Part shown: piece after piece, positions 27,956-39,012 of the stretch
How the letters are laid out: every line of letters begins with the position of its first letter
Numbering within the stretch: position 1 is the stretch's first letter
Source of the DNA: Plumapathes pennacea
Taxonomy: Eukaryota > Cnidaria > Anthozoa > Antipatharia > Myriopathidae
Assembly (NCBI GenBank): GCA_964036295.1
Contig: OZ038465.1
Span: forward strand, 2,675,115 to 2,739,114
Reading direction: 5' to 3'
DNA: 64,000 nt
Program-made: the position numbers and the translations under genes
Notes under the pieces: generated by a model
What the model saw: only the letters and a program-made list of their open reading frames with translations
Told to the model about the DNA's origin: nothing
The model's database searches: none

Positions 27956-30504
27956 CAAAAAAGAAAGAAAGAAATCGCACAGAAAGCTTATTTCATGCAC
28001 TGCCTATGAATTCAAAACTGGAAAATCAGTGTTCCTTTTTTCCCGTACTACGGCGGCCGACCAACTTCACAATTCAAGTACTAAATGTTTGAGAATGTGC
28101 CCTGCAGACTGCATGAATTAATTTGGTATGTCGACCGTGAGAAATAGGGACCTTAAGATGCAGGACGGGAGAGAGGACGGCGACGTCTCCGGAAGTGAAA
28201 TTGCCACTCAGACGATCACTGCGCATGTTAGGAATAAATTATCTGTCCTGTCGCGTCTCCGACGGCAAAAACAGTGATCTCACGTTGTGGTGACAACGTC
28301 GTACTTTTTCGCTTGGTTTAGGCAAGAAAGATAATGTTTACGACCTGAAACCTAAACGAGGAACACTGAACATATTCTTAATTGAGCCGTATGGAAGTTT
28401 ACTTGAGCATTTTATTGCGTAGTTGTATTCCGCGATTTACGAGCATCGCTGTCACAGGAGATTTTGCAGTTCGTTCGAGATATGTCAAGCGGCCAGGAAA
28501 AGCAAATTATTCGCCCTGAAACCTCGTAAGCACGATCAACAGAGTATAAACTCTCCACGATTTTATGAATTGTCTTTTTTGAACCATTTTCTTTCCTTGA
28601 TATTCGAGTATCGAAAAACATGTATTGTTTGCTTGAGTCTTCGATCATTAAATCGTTTGTTCACTGCGTGTGTTTGATGTATTCGTCCGAATGCTGATCT
28701 TCGCAACACAAGCTCTCAATATAGATGTTTAGCCCGCTGAATGTGTTTGTTTTAATCTCGCACACACCGATTTCGCACATTACGCGGGCAGAACGAATTG
28801 AGACAGCTTAGTCAGCTTGTTGACTGTAATTTTAACATGTCGCGAAAAGCTCGCTGTTGCCGCTTTTAATATTTATCCTCGATTACTAACGATTCAACAT
28901 AGTAGGCAGGTTTCTATCGAATGAGACTGCACTCGGCAGGATCAATATATTCCTCGACACAAAGAGGCTTTTAGAAACGTTTTGCTCGTACAAAACCACA
29001 AATTCATGGGAGCCAATGTTCTATATATGTCTCATGTGCCATGATCATAGAGTCGCCAGTGTTTAAAATGGTACGGCAAAACTAATCAGGTTATCCGACG
29101 TTCTGCTTAGCCGTCGTGACACGACCGCGTCCTCCGCCCAATCCTCTCTCGGATTTGCCGTCGCCGTCGTGCTCTCCCGTCCTGTATCTTAAAGGCCCGT
29201 TTACAATGCGATTTTTGATGCGATTTTGATGCGATTTTAAGTGGCGATTTTAGTGGCGATTTTCGATGCGATTTCAAATCGCATGTGTAAACTACCTGCG
29301 ATTCCATGGCGATTTCATGGCGATTTGTCTCCGAGAAATCGCCGCTGTTTCGAACCTGCTCGAATTTAGATGCGATTTTGCGGCGAATTTGAGGCAAAAA
29401 TCTTCTTTGCCCTACCTCCCAAGGGTGTTTTGTCACGACAGGAAACAATATGGCGGATGAAATTGTGATTGTAAACAACATTTGTGACAAAGCCAACGCC
29501 AACGCAAAGAAAAACACAAAAGCAAAAAAGACTATTTGGACAGTTGAAGAGGAGGAGCTCATGATTAGCCGCTGGGGAGAGGCGGATAGCTTATTTAAGA
29601 CCAGTTCGGCAGACTACAAGCGGCACGCCAAAATAGCCGCTGCAAGAGAAGAAATCAGGCGAGCCCTGCAGTCGCAATTTGGGAGCATTTTTACTATCCA
29701 AACTTTTCGCTGCTTTTGACGTTTTTGGCGGCGAGCAACTAAAACAGCATTTACACACAAGCAGGCGGTAGCTATGTCCCTCGTTTCATCTTCTTCATCC
29801 TCCATCTTTCACGGAACTTTTCGCGTGACGCCATATGTGCTCGCGCGTAATAATCGCAATCAAATCGCCATGAAAATTGCCACGAAATCGCCGGTGGTTT
29901 ACACATGCGACTTGAAATCGCATCGAAAATCGCCACTTAAAATTGCATCAAAAATTGCATGTGTAAACGGGCCTTAAGGTCCCTAATACCTACGGCGTCA
30001 CGCAATCGATTCTTCTTTCAACGCGAAAGTATAACACACACCATTTTTTTCTCCTTTCTTTGCGTGCAGCACTTGACTTCGAAGAAATGATTGCGTTAAA
30101 ACTTCAGTAAAAAAAAGGGTGCTTTTGTTGAGCAGTACCAAAGTAATAGTCGCCAGAGCGAGGGGGTATCTGCGATTATCGTATTTCTAGTTACAATTAT
30201 GGACGCACATGATACACAGGGATTTGTCATGAGCGTCTTTGAAAAGCGCGGGAAAATACATTTGTACTAACCTGGACTCTAGTTGTCGTATTTTATCGTC
30301 TTTCGCATTAAGCTGCGTTTGCATATCATCGTACATTCGTAACATGTCTTGAGTGGCTTCTCCGATACTCGACAGTATTTGAAGGTTATTCGAAAACCAT
30401 ATAATGCCGTTTCGGGACCTATCCTCCATTTGTCGGCTGTGCTGACCCGACAAACTTGGTTTTGCAGTGCCAGGCTTATTATGCGACATTTCAGCTCCCA
30501 TCAA
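24320..30504 (-). CDS. Mieap (SPATA18)-like protein, gene 1
   Basis: Best read as a member of the mitochondria-eating protein family; vertebrate Mieap acts in p53-linked mitochondrial quality control at the mitochondrion. The assignment rests on the C-terminal pattern RLAWKMVTQTPPILI...LWPVMYEEGS...CKGEL, as I recall it for the family. Minus-strand exons: 30504-30272, 26319-26097, 25761-25654, 25499-25356, 24649-24320; 345 residues, closing in frame. Residues 1-78 hold a Ser/Gly-rich start and one helical coiled-coil stretch (NAKDDKIRQLESR). Exon 2 encodes the block TSANRPTDVQTECFNFY, which Mieap 2 also has. All four C-terminal exons match Mieap 2 in order and phase, and exon 3 matches in length (36 codons). 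It lacks the coiled-coil exon array of Mieap 2. Its 3.95-kb intron 1 is filled with mobile DNA. It faces HSPA12-like gene 1 across 313 bp. An alternative start lies five codons in. Confidence 0.75.
24925..25265 (-). repeat. Dispersed repeat, inverted copy
   Basis: Reverse-orientation partner of 16776-17146, located in the last intron of Mieap-like gene 1 next to a poly-A tract (25270-25290). Confidence 0.75.
27560..27850. repeat. Fragment related to the 3' part of the TTAA element
   Basis: Diverged but collinear with about 53700-54020 inside the 3.5-kb element. Shared blocks include TCTTTCAAGAT.TAAAA, CTGTCTATTCGA.AAAT, GAAGTATG.TAGATTTGA and TTTGATTTTGGGA. It lies in Mieap-like gene 1 intron 1. 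Confidence 0.65.
28146..28200. repeat. Inverted-repeat partner of the Harbinger landing site
   Basis: The sequence around TAGGGACCTTAAGAT and CAGGACGGGAGAG is the reverse complement of the DNA flanking the Harbinger element (29165-29192 and 29975-29990). The two may be the ends of one older inverted-repeat element of about 1.85 kb. This copy has no insertion. Confidence 0.65.
29450..29719 (+). pseudogene. 5' remnant of the Harbinger Myb/SANT-like protein gene
   Basis: An open frame of 89 codons starting with an acidic/Lys-rich segment, then a SANT-like helix pattern (WTVEEEELMISRWGEADSLF) up to about 29690. After that point it reads into sequence belonging to the opposite gene. Harbinger elements usually encode such a DNA-binding partner beside the transposase. 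The domain is truncated by the internal deletion. Confidence 0.65.
29690..29805 (-). pseudogene. 5' remnant of the Harbinger transposase gene
   Basis: From a start codon at 29805 the minus strand reads an acidic start (MEDEEDE), then a helical stretch and the basic motif ARRQKRQKQRKVWI. This resembles the basic-then-Trp N-terminus of Harbinger transposases. The catalytic DDE region is absent. Convergent with the Myb-like remnant; the deletion joins them near 29690. Confidence 0.55.
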
Positions 30505-30817
30505 CTTGAAACACTTATCCTTTTTCTCAGTATTCCCAATGCAGTTCCGAGAATTTTCTTCACTTCATACTTGCACGTAGCACCATATAAGGTAACAAAT
30601 ATCTAAAATCTGACCAATTACTGTGTTTATGCCGATGTTTATGAACACTTATCCTTTTTCTCAGTATTCCCAATGCAGTTCCGAAAATTTTCTTCACTTC
30701 ATACTTGCACGTAGCACCATACAAGGTAACAAATATCTAAAATCTGACCAATTACTGTGATACCGGTGGAACTCTAATCGCCCACACCATTAACCAGCTT
30801 TCCCGAAAGCAAAAGCA
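30505..30817. promoter_or_regulatory. Bidirectional promoter of pair 1 (Mieap 1 / HSPA12 1)
   Basis: Exactly 313 bp separate the two divergent start codons. The gap contains two copies of a promoter segment, each with an ACCAAT motif (an inverted ATTGG box). It also has heat-shock-element-like pairs: GAATTTTC at 30551-30558 and TTCCCGAA at 30800-30807. The second copy of the first pair is mutated to AAAATTTTC. Function is inferred from position. Confidence 0.6.
30511..30761. repeat. Tandem duplication inside the bidirectional promoter
   Basis: A segment of about 116 bp, from CACTTATCCTTTTTCTCAG to GACCAATTACTGTG, occurs twice at an offset of 134 bp. I count only two or three differences between copies, so the duplication looks recent. 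Confidence 0.92.
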
Positions 30818-33028
30818 ATGGCTGCCGAGCAATCTTTCAAAGTCGTTGTTGCCATCGACTTTGGCACGACTTTCAGTGGTTTTGCGTTCTCTTTTCTTAA
30901 CACGATTGACGGAGAACCCGGCATTCATATGAACAAGGAATGGGGACACGGACAAGGCATGAAAACTGTGAAAGCGCCAACATCGGTGTTGCTAACGCAA
31001 CACCAAAACTTCTGGAAGTTTGGATATGAAGCTGCTGATAAATACGCCACGTTGGATGGTGTCAACGAGTTAAAATGTTTCTACTTCGAGAGATTCAAAA
31101 TGTTGCTGCACAACATGGAGGTAAAAATCGGGTTCATTTCTTCAATATCAAAATATCTTGACTGTTTATTATTTTCAACTAAACGCTCGCCTTCCTGCAT
31201 GTGCTTGGGGAGTGGGGCTGCCGAAAATTAAAATTTATTGAAATTTATCCACATAAAATATGCGTATTTTTCTTGCATTTGTTGAGTTTAGTTTGTACTA
31301 CTTTATTTCTTGATGTTTTTAAAACTTTTTTTAATAGAATCTAAACCGGAATACGCGGATTACGGCCAAAAATGGCCAGAATATGTTTGCTCTAGACATA
31401 TTTTCCATGGTGCTAAGCCATCTGAAGGACAAGGCCCTGGAAGTTATCGGCGACTCAACAGAAGTTGAATTTGTCTATACGGATGACATTAAATGGGTGA
31501 TCACAGTGCCAGCAATTTGGAAGCAGAAAGCAAAGCAGTTCATGAGAGAAGCTGCTTACAAGGTAACTAAGTTTTTAGATCCGCAACCGCCTGACTAAAA
31601 TTTAATAAAAATGACATAAGAACGTGTTCATACGTATATAATATCTTATATTCCAGGCAAAGTTGTCTACGCCAAATTCTCCTAATCAAATCGTCATCGC
31701 CTTGGAACCCGAAGCTGCTTCGTTGTACTGCAGGAGTTTGAAAATGAAGGAGTTTTCTGGAAAAAGAGGTGCTACCTTCGTGACAGACAAAGAAGCACGA
31801 AATGGAACCCAATACCTTGTGGTAGACATAGGAGGTCTGTTGTCAAACTCATTATCTAGATGCACATTCAGAGCTACTTTCGAAACTTCGCTTATAACTT
31901 CTCTTATTATGATTGTAATCCTGTGTTTTCGCTTGTTTGCTTTAATTAGGTGGTACGTTAGATGTTACCGCTCACGAAATAATTACGAAAGACAATGTAC
32001 GAGAGATCCATCACGCATCTGGAGGAAACTTCGGTGGAACCAAGGTCGATGCGGAGTTTGAGAAGTTGTTGCAAGAAATATTTGGTGAAAAGCCCATTCA
32101 AAAGTTCAAGGCTCAACACCCTGCCGACTGGTTGGATATGATGAATAAATTTGAAATCAGAAAGCGCTCAGAAACAATAGACGACGATGGCATAACCATC
32201 CGGCTGCCATCCAATTGGGTGAATTTCTATCGAAGGTTTAGAAGCGAAGATTGCAGCTCCGCGATCGGCCGCGTGTATGTACCGGAAGATGTGAAAATCG
32301 TCAGATCGGATTTTTTGCACATTGGCCCAACCATAGCAAAGAAGTTCTTCGAGCCAGTGATCTCCGGGATTATCGAGCACTTGAAGGCACTGTTGAGGAA
32401 ACCACAGATGTCCCAAATCAGTCTCATGTTTCTCGTTGGTGGGTTTGCTGAGTCCCATTTACTCAAGTCCCGTGTGAACAAAGAATTTGGGAAGAAGTAC
32501 AAAATACTGGTTCCGAACGAAGCCAAGACAGCCGTGTTAAGGGGAGCAGTGATGTTTGGCAAAGACCCTCAAGCGATTGAGGCTCGCGTGCTCGCAGAAA
32601 CCTATGGTGTACGCACTACACATGATTATGTGTCCTCAAATGGGTGTACTCCTAAAGACATGGACAAAGATGGGAAGGTAAGGTGCGAACAACAATTTTC
32701 GACCATAGCAAAAGCAAACCAAGTAATAAAAGTTAACGAGAGCAAGAAAACAAACCCCTTCAACCCAGTTTATCCAGATCAAACATCCATCGGATTCGAT
32801 TTCTACACATCGACAAATCCTGATGCCAAGCACGTGCAGGATGATGGAGTGAGGCGACTTTCAGGCAGAACCCTGACAGTGGCCAGTCCAGACACCTCCA
32901 AAGGAACCAACAGAACCGTGGAACTGAATCTGTACTTTGGGGGAACTGAGATCAAGGTCACAGCCGTCGACATTGAAAGCGGGAATGCCGAGACCGCTTT
33001 CATTGACTTTTTAGCAACAGAAATTTAA
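30818..33028 (+). CDS. HSPA12: HSPA12-like HSP70-family protein, gene 1
   Basis: Distant HSP70 relative with the actin-like ATPase fold and a divergent C-terminal part. Exons: 30818-31120, 31338-31562, 31657-31834, 31950-33028; 594 residues, close to the usual size of invertebrate HSPA12 proteins (human HSPA12A is 675). ATP-binding motifs are intact: phosphate-1 AIDFGTTFSGFAFSF (residues 12-26), a connect-1-like IALEPEAASLYC, phosphate-2 VDIGGGTLDVTAHEI (about 232-246), and an adenosine motif FLVGGFAESHLL (about 397-408). The phosphate-2 motif is split by the last intron at phase 1. A terminal block with SPDTSKGTNR and YFGGTEIKVTAVD is shared by all complete copies here. No signal peptide or C-terminal EEVD is seen. 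Human paralogues bind negatively charged lipids or act in endothelial and neuronal signalling; the role here is unknown. It is head to head with Mieap-like gene 1. Confidence 0.92.
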
Positions 33029-33916
33029 GGTGACAGTGAGTTATACAATCAAACAAAGTGGGTCAACACTTTACTAACTCTGAACATTGACTCTGGTAGT
33101 CACAGGTTATAGTAGTGTCAGTAGTATAAAACTTGAAAAAGCTGTTGGCTGAATGCTGTAGACAGGTTTGAAATCATTCAGTCGCCGCAATACGGTGCTA
33201 GATAGAGTTTTGAAGCTAGTTTCTTAAATCAGTTGCTCGTTTATAGTTAGCCATCCCGGCGAACAGCTGTTATCTGTGGCTCATTGTGAATACACGTTAA
33301 AGCCTGGAATTTCCAGGAATGTGAGATAGAGTCCAGTTAGCAATAGTTGTGGGCAAAACAACATGATCTGTCATACTCTACGCTTCTTGTTATCTTGTGA
33401 AAAAATCTCACTCGTCTCGCAAATGTAACGAAACACCGGGCCTTAGACACAGTCTAAGTAGTGTCTTGCATTCTATCCAGTTGATCTGACTGCCAACTGT
33501 ATTTGTACGTAATATAATTTGTATTTCAGATCAATTTGCGTTATTCGGTGGAAGTGAATGTTCCGGTGTCATGAACTGTTCTGGTCGCACGATCAGATTC
33601 GAACCCAAATTATAGCCATGTGTTTATGAAGTCTGTGCCTATAATCCGCATAAGGAGTACGTAGTTACAGGATTCTTTTTAAATAATATAGTTTCACTGG
33701 GGGAGTGTATACATAGAACCCCACAAGTACCTTAGTTTATAGAACAATTATATCAACTGCGGATCAGTATGTATCAGGTCCAATTTTAAACTTTAAGATA
33801 TATTATAAATTATTTTATATAATCGTATAACCAGTCAAATTGTACTAGAGACAGTCTGACCATAAGTGACGTACTTTCACGCTCTCTTAGTTCCATGTAT
33901 GCAATCATTTGTGTCC

Positions 33917-33922
33917 AATAAA
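33917..33922 (+). terminator. Polyadenylation signal of HSPA12 gene 1
   Basis: AATAAA followed by a GT/T-rich stretch (ATGTTTGTTTAGTTTTTGTT), about 890 bp after the stop codon. Confidence 0.65.
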
Positions 33923-34321
33923 CTTGAAACATGTTTGTTTAGTTTTTGTTCAATTGCATATTGTGTAGTTCATCGTGAACACTCGTAAGCTTCAAAACTT
34001 TAAGCCAAATACCATACACACTGCAAAAACGGACAGGTTGAAACAACTGAATTAAAATGTCGAAATTGGTTGAATGTTCTAAACGAATAATAATCGGCTA
34101 AAATATCAGACTGAACACATACTGAATATGTCGATGTAAACTATAAACTTTTGGTTAATTTCTATAAAGGTCTGGTCTCCAGTGCATGTATGTTCTTCAC
34201 TTGTTATTGGGAGGATAGGTCTATACCAGGAGGTTAGTGTTACAAATCAGAATAGAACAAATGTAGTTAGATTGTGTAAAGCATTTCTATTTGAAATCAT
34301 CAGCTTTCCATAATTAACTAT

Positions 34322-36610
34322 AGACTGGCCTTGCCAGTGAGCTCGCGGCGTGAGTTGGGTCGAGACCAGCATATAAAATGGTAAGTAGGGGACAAGAGCG
34401 GAACTCCCAAGAGAGACTTCCAATTTCTCACCATAAAAATATTACACAGTATAGAGAACTTGGCTTTTGACACCTTGCTCTTTTGACACCTTGATTAAAC
34501 TAAACATTATTATTACAACACTCATACACTTGCTTCTTAAAGGTTGAGCGACCCTGCATCTTGAGAATGCGTGACATATCTTTTTATGCACAATCGATTA
34601 TGACAGTTTGACCTTGACTCATATTTCTAATCAGAGGCCACGATTAATCCAGCCTTCGCTTCACTACTTATGTGTTTTCTTTTGTTAACTCAATACGTTT
34701 CTTCTATCAGGCTTTCGAGTATTCGTGCTCTGTAACAAATATAAAATTGAAAGCGAGGAATGTCACACGAGAGATGTTTACAATATTATTGCGCTTTTGT
34801 TCACAGTGCAAACTCAATCCTCAGAATTATTTCGGTGTATTTTTCATTTCTGGTATTTAATGAACATTGCGAAACAAAGACTACATGATCGAATGAAAGA
34901 AACACTTCAACAGGCAATGTACGATACGCAGAAGAATTTTATGAGGCAACAGATGTCATGTACAGAGTAAAGCATAAAGCGTCATTGTTTTAACGGCTAA
35001 AGCTCACCGTAGCTTTGGTTTCTGTTTTCGCCCTGTTATCTTCCCAAAAGTATTTCGTGTCGCCACAGAAAGTTTCGTCGGGACTAAATACTTATCGGCT
35101 ACAGAGATATTTGCAATACCCCAGAAGTACCATCAAACATTTGTTTACGGCTATTCTCAAAGCTTGTGCGGTGAACGCGAGCCAAAATCTTTTCCTAAAA
35201 TCCAGTTTATCCGTGCCTATTCCACAGAGCCAAATGGTGTTGAGTTTGAATGGGATGCAGTTTACTTTTTCGCTTCACTACTTATGTGTTTTCTTTTATT
35301 AAGGTATCAGGATACCCTCCGGACTTTGCCAGATTCGAAAAATTTTTTTTTGGTTTAACGAAATTACTACATGTTTTACCTTGTGTTTCTGAAAACAAAA
35401 TTTGGATACCTTTTTTTTTTTCCCAGATATTTAAACGAACGGATTTTATCTTTCTCTTTCTCGCCGGAAGCTACCTGTCAACAGATCGTTAGTATCACCC
35501 GTAACTGCGCAGCATGCGGCTTGCGCGTCAGTCATGCAAAACAATAAAGTACAAATTTTAGCCGCGCGACGGGTAACGCATGACTAACAGCAAATCTGCA
35601 AGAATAACGAAATGCCGCAAGGAATCTTTCCTTTACGCCTTTGTGAACGCTTTTCTATGTTTACGCTGAAACAAATTAGATATAACCACGTGAGCGACGA
35701 AATGTCACAACGTGTGATTCTTGCACAATGCCGATTTATAAACCTTGAGCAGCGCGTGGACCATGCTCGATGTGGTGGCTCAAGAGCACTCCTGCTTCTC
35801 GCAGCTCTCTTTTTAGAACGAGTTTGTCGTTTGCTTGAACTCATTCCAAATTTCAACTGTGGCTGCAAAAGGTTGAATTGGTGTTGAGTGGTGAGTGCAA
35901 CTGTGAAGGGAAAATAGATGTTGCGAAACTTACCCGAACGAAGCATTGATGTCCGTAGTTATACACGGCGGTCTTTTGTGCTGCGTGTTTCAATCCTCAG
36001 AATTATTTCGGTGTATTTTTCATTTCTGGTATTCAATGACCATTGCGAAACAAAGGCTACATGATCAAATGAAAGAAACACTTCAACAGGCAATGTACGA
36101 TACGCAGAAGAATTTTATGAGGCAACAGATGTCATGTACAGAGTAAAGCATAAAGCGTCATTGTTTTACGGCTAAAGCTCACCGTAGCTTTGGTTTCTGC
36201 TTTCGCCCTGTTATCTTCCCGAAAGTATTTCGTGTTGCCACAGAAAGTTTCGTCGGGACTAAATATTTATCGGCGACAGCGGTACCATCAAATGTTTGTT
36301 TACGGCTATTCTCAAAGCTTCCGCGGTGAACGCGAGCCAAAATCGTTTCCGAAAATCCAGTTTATCCGTGCTTATTCCACAGAGCCAAATGGTGTTGAGT
36401 TTGGATGGGATGCAGTTAACTTTTACACACAAGTAACGAGCAATTCACTGGCCACATCTCGAGTTGTTTAGCGAAGTCAATTACGTCATCGCCCAGCACG
36501 TGATAATATGAACCAATCACCATGTGCTGATTCTCGACCCACAAAAAGGAAAATAAATAAATAAAAATTTGCGTTTTTAAGCTCGCTTGGGCCCAGGCCT
36601 TCGCGAGCAA
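34322..36610 (+). repeat. Partial copy of the 3.5-kb TTAA element
   Basis: Collinear with about 50927-53620 in HSPA12 gene 2 intron 3. It starts with GCCAGTGAGCTCG.GGCGTGAGTTGGGT, then has AGAGA..ACTTGG.TTTTGA and the segment starting TTTCGAGTATTCG, and ends with GAACCAATCA near 36515. The outer inverted repeats of the full element are missing. Confidence 0.7.
34819..36470. repeat. Internal direct duplication (about 34819-35275 and 35995-36420)
   Basis: A block of some 400-450 bp beginning CCTCAGAATTATTTCGGTGT occurs twice, offset by 1176 bp, with high similarity. One copy lacks a short stretch near 35108-35130. Both copies keep an open frame, but I recognise no protein in it. Confidence 0.8.
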
Positions 36611-38529
36611 TTATTATACGAATCCTGAAAGGTTTTACTAAGAATGACTCCGACATGTGAGATGTGTAAATAGTGTCTTGATCAGGCGCCTCATAACTTT
36701 TCCTTTTAATTCTGAGTGAAGGACAATTAATGAGGGCCAGATTCTCGGAATAGGGCCCCGATATGACCCCAGAACAATGATTGACGATAAGCATATCGCA
36801 TATCATGGTTTCAGTCAGCAATTTAATCGTACTACACAACTGAGTTCTGAGTCAACGAGAAGGCCAAGTAAAAGTCTCTCCATTATACAGTACCAAAAAG
36901 CCTATAATTCCTATATAAAATTGTTCCAAATGGACCATTCAAGCTTGTCTTCTGCCGGAAATACGTTGCACTGCAAAGTTAATTTTCTGAATCCTTGGAT
37001 TGTTTTGGCCTGATGTTTTTGGTTAACTGAAAGCACTTTTTTCCAGGAAGTCTGGTAACATTCTCAGAAAATTGGCCCTTACTTATGACGCGCCATGCAG
37101 ATGTCAATAAAAGAGATGATTTTTTTGCCAGTAGTCGGAGAAACCGAACATAATCATGTTCAGTCGTGAAGTGTTGAAAGGATGCAACGATGAAACCATA
37201 AATCTGCTTTTAATGACCGCCATGTTCCTAGGTGTTCCGCCAAAAGATATCCTTAGCTTACAGCGTTAAGCGTGTTCACACTTGCAACCTCTGGCACATG
37301 CATATGCATGTATATGTATATACATTTTATTCACTATTTTCCGAGTTACTGTACTGTCTCGACTCTGTTTCGAAATTCACAGGAAATTCGTTTTACGGCC
37401 GTGTCCATTTTCATGCGAAACCAAACCGGCTTTCTTCACTGGCTTGAAAAGTTTTGAACTAAGCCTTGTTTCAAGCAGAGGCAATAAAACAACAAGCCTC
37501 ATTCCTGGGCTACACCCACCACAAAACAGAGAGAGACAGAGAGCTGCTGATTTAAACAAAGCATCGACCCTAGTATTGAAATAGTACGCGGAAATATATG
37601 ACCCACCACTCGGACCATCCACAGTCCAGCTGAGGGGCATTCTAATGTTTAAATCCAACCGTCCAAACGGCGATACTTTTCACTCACTCAATGAGCTACT
37701 TATGGTATTCACTTTGAAATTCAGTAACGAATTTCGCAGTTTGCATGAAGAATTAGCGATGTGAGTTGCCGCGCCTTGAGAAAATGACGTCACAACTGAA
37801 ATTGGTAACCAAATTGCAGGAACATGGCGGCGGGAAAAAACAGAGCCGTTCGAACGCAGAAAAAGCTTACTTTCCTTCATCGTATAACCGTGTACTTTAT
37901 TGATCTCTTAATTTAGGGTATTAACTACTGATTTGATAGAAAAAATGCTATTGACCGATTTGATTGTAGTAGCACTTTAAATGGGTAATCACAATACAGA
38001 TTAAAAAAATTGTAAACTTCAGTACCAGCATACAACAAGTTAAAACTGCCTCTGCCTTGTTTAACTGACATCTGTGGATAATTTAGCATACAGTGTGTGA
38101 ATCTCAGTAGCATATAATGGATCAAGGGCTGTGCGCTGCAGACAGTTCAATGTTTTAACAATGATATCCTGACTGTAAGTATAAGCACATGATTGGTTCC
38201 AAGAACCTCTTAGGATCGAGTTGTTGTGCACATATTACATAAACAATATATCATTAGAAATTGCACATATCTAGATGAATAGAATGAATAGCAAATATAC
38301 ACCCTGTTTATTTATTAGTACACAAAATGCCACGATACGAAACAGATCTAAGATAATATTATAAGCAAGAAGTACTATATTATAATTGTATAGTTACCTG
38401 ATGTGACTTATTCATAGCTAAAACTTCTAACGTTTCTGTCTGATCAGTCAAGTAATGACCTTTATCGAAATTACCTTTTAATCTTTCAAGCAGAAAAACA
38501 CTAAACAAACAAACAACAACAACAGCAAA

Positions 38530-38847
38530 TAGAGCCATTTTCGGATGACTGTCGAAAACCAAAACCAAAGTAATCACACAGGTCAATCACAGAGACTGGG
38601 AGAAAACAGTTCAGCCAATTGAAAGCCAAAGTAATTCACGTTTGGTCTTGCGTTTGGTTTTACTTTCCAATCAGCAGTGCGAGTACACGCCATCGCTTGC
38701 GTGAGAAGTGTTTGGTTTTGGTTTTGGTTTTGTTCCTGATTGGCTGAGCATGCTGACAAACTAGTGTGGACCAATCCGAAAGCGAAGCAAACGCAAAACC
38801 AAAGCAATCACACAATTACTTTCGACAGTCATCCGAAAACCGCTCTA
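38530..38847. mobile_element. MITE with TTTTCGGATGACTGTCGAAA ends
   Basis: A 318-bp element whose left end reads TTTTCGGATGACTGTCGAAA and whose right end is its reverse complement (near 38821-38840). The interior is rich in AACCAAA/TTTGGTTTTGG repeats. No open frame or secure target duplication was seen. Confidence 0.78.
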
Positions 38848-39012
38848 AAAGACAAACTAAAGAGAAACCTTTCGGATGCCCTGACCGAATTGTCGTTCTT
38901 ACGAACAATTTCTAAATTAATTTGTGTAGATCCAACCACATTTAATTATTCCAGTCTACGAAACCATATCATCGTTGTGATGAGAACATAGTGTATTTCT
39001 AAAACCGCATGG

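Larger units (their letters stand above)
29193..29974. mobile_element. Harbinger deletion derivative with TAA target duplication
   Basis: A 782-bp element starting AGGCCCGTTTACA and ending with its complement TGTAAACGGGCCT, flanked by TAA at 29190-29192 and 29975-29977. The terminal inverted repeats run for well over 100 bp and are built of repeated ATGCGATTTT and TGGCGATTTT motifs. A related unoccupied sequence at 28146 carries a single TAA at the junction, which confirms the borders. A 3-bp TWA-type duplication plus Myb/SANT and transposase gene starts place it in PIF/Harbinger. It is inserted in intron 1 of Mieap-like gene 1. Confidence 0.85.
33029..39012. other. 3' UTR of HSPA12 gene 1 and repeat-rich intergenic DNA
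   Basis: This contains the probable HSPA12 3' UTR to about 33.94 kb, then a large dispersed repeat block (34322-36610), then spacer with a MITE at 38530-38847. The open frames in 35.0-37.6 kb lie in repeats or spacer and show no recognisable domain. Confidence 0.55.

Noticed and set aside
35015..36471. Repeated open frames downstream of HSPA12 gene 1 as a new gene family
   Set aside because: They lie in a block shared with a non-coding transposon in HSPA12 gene 2 intron 3. The frames are not preserved in that copy, so I treat them as repeat DNA.
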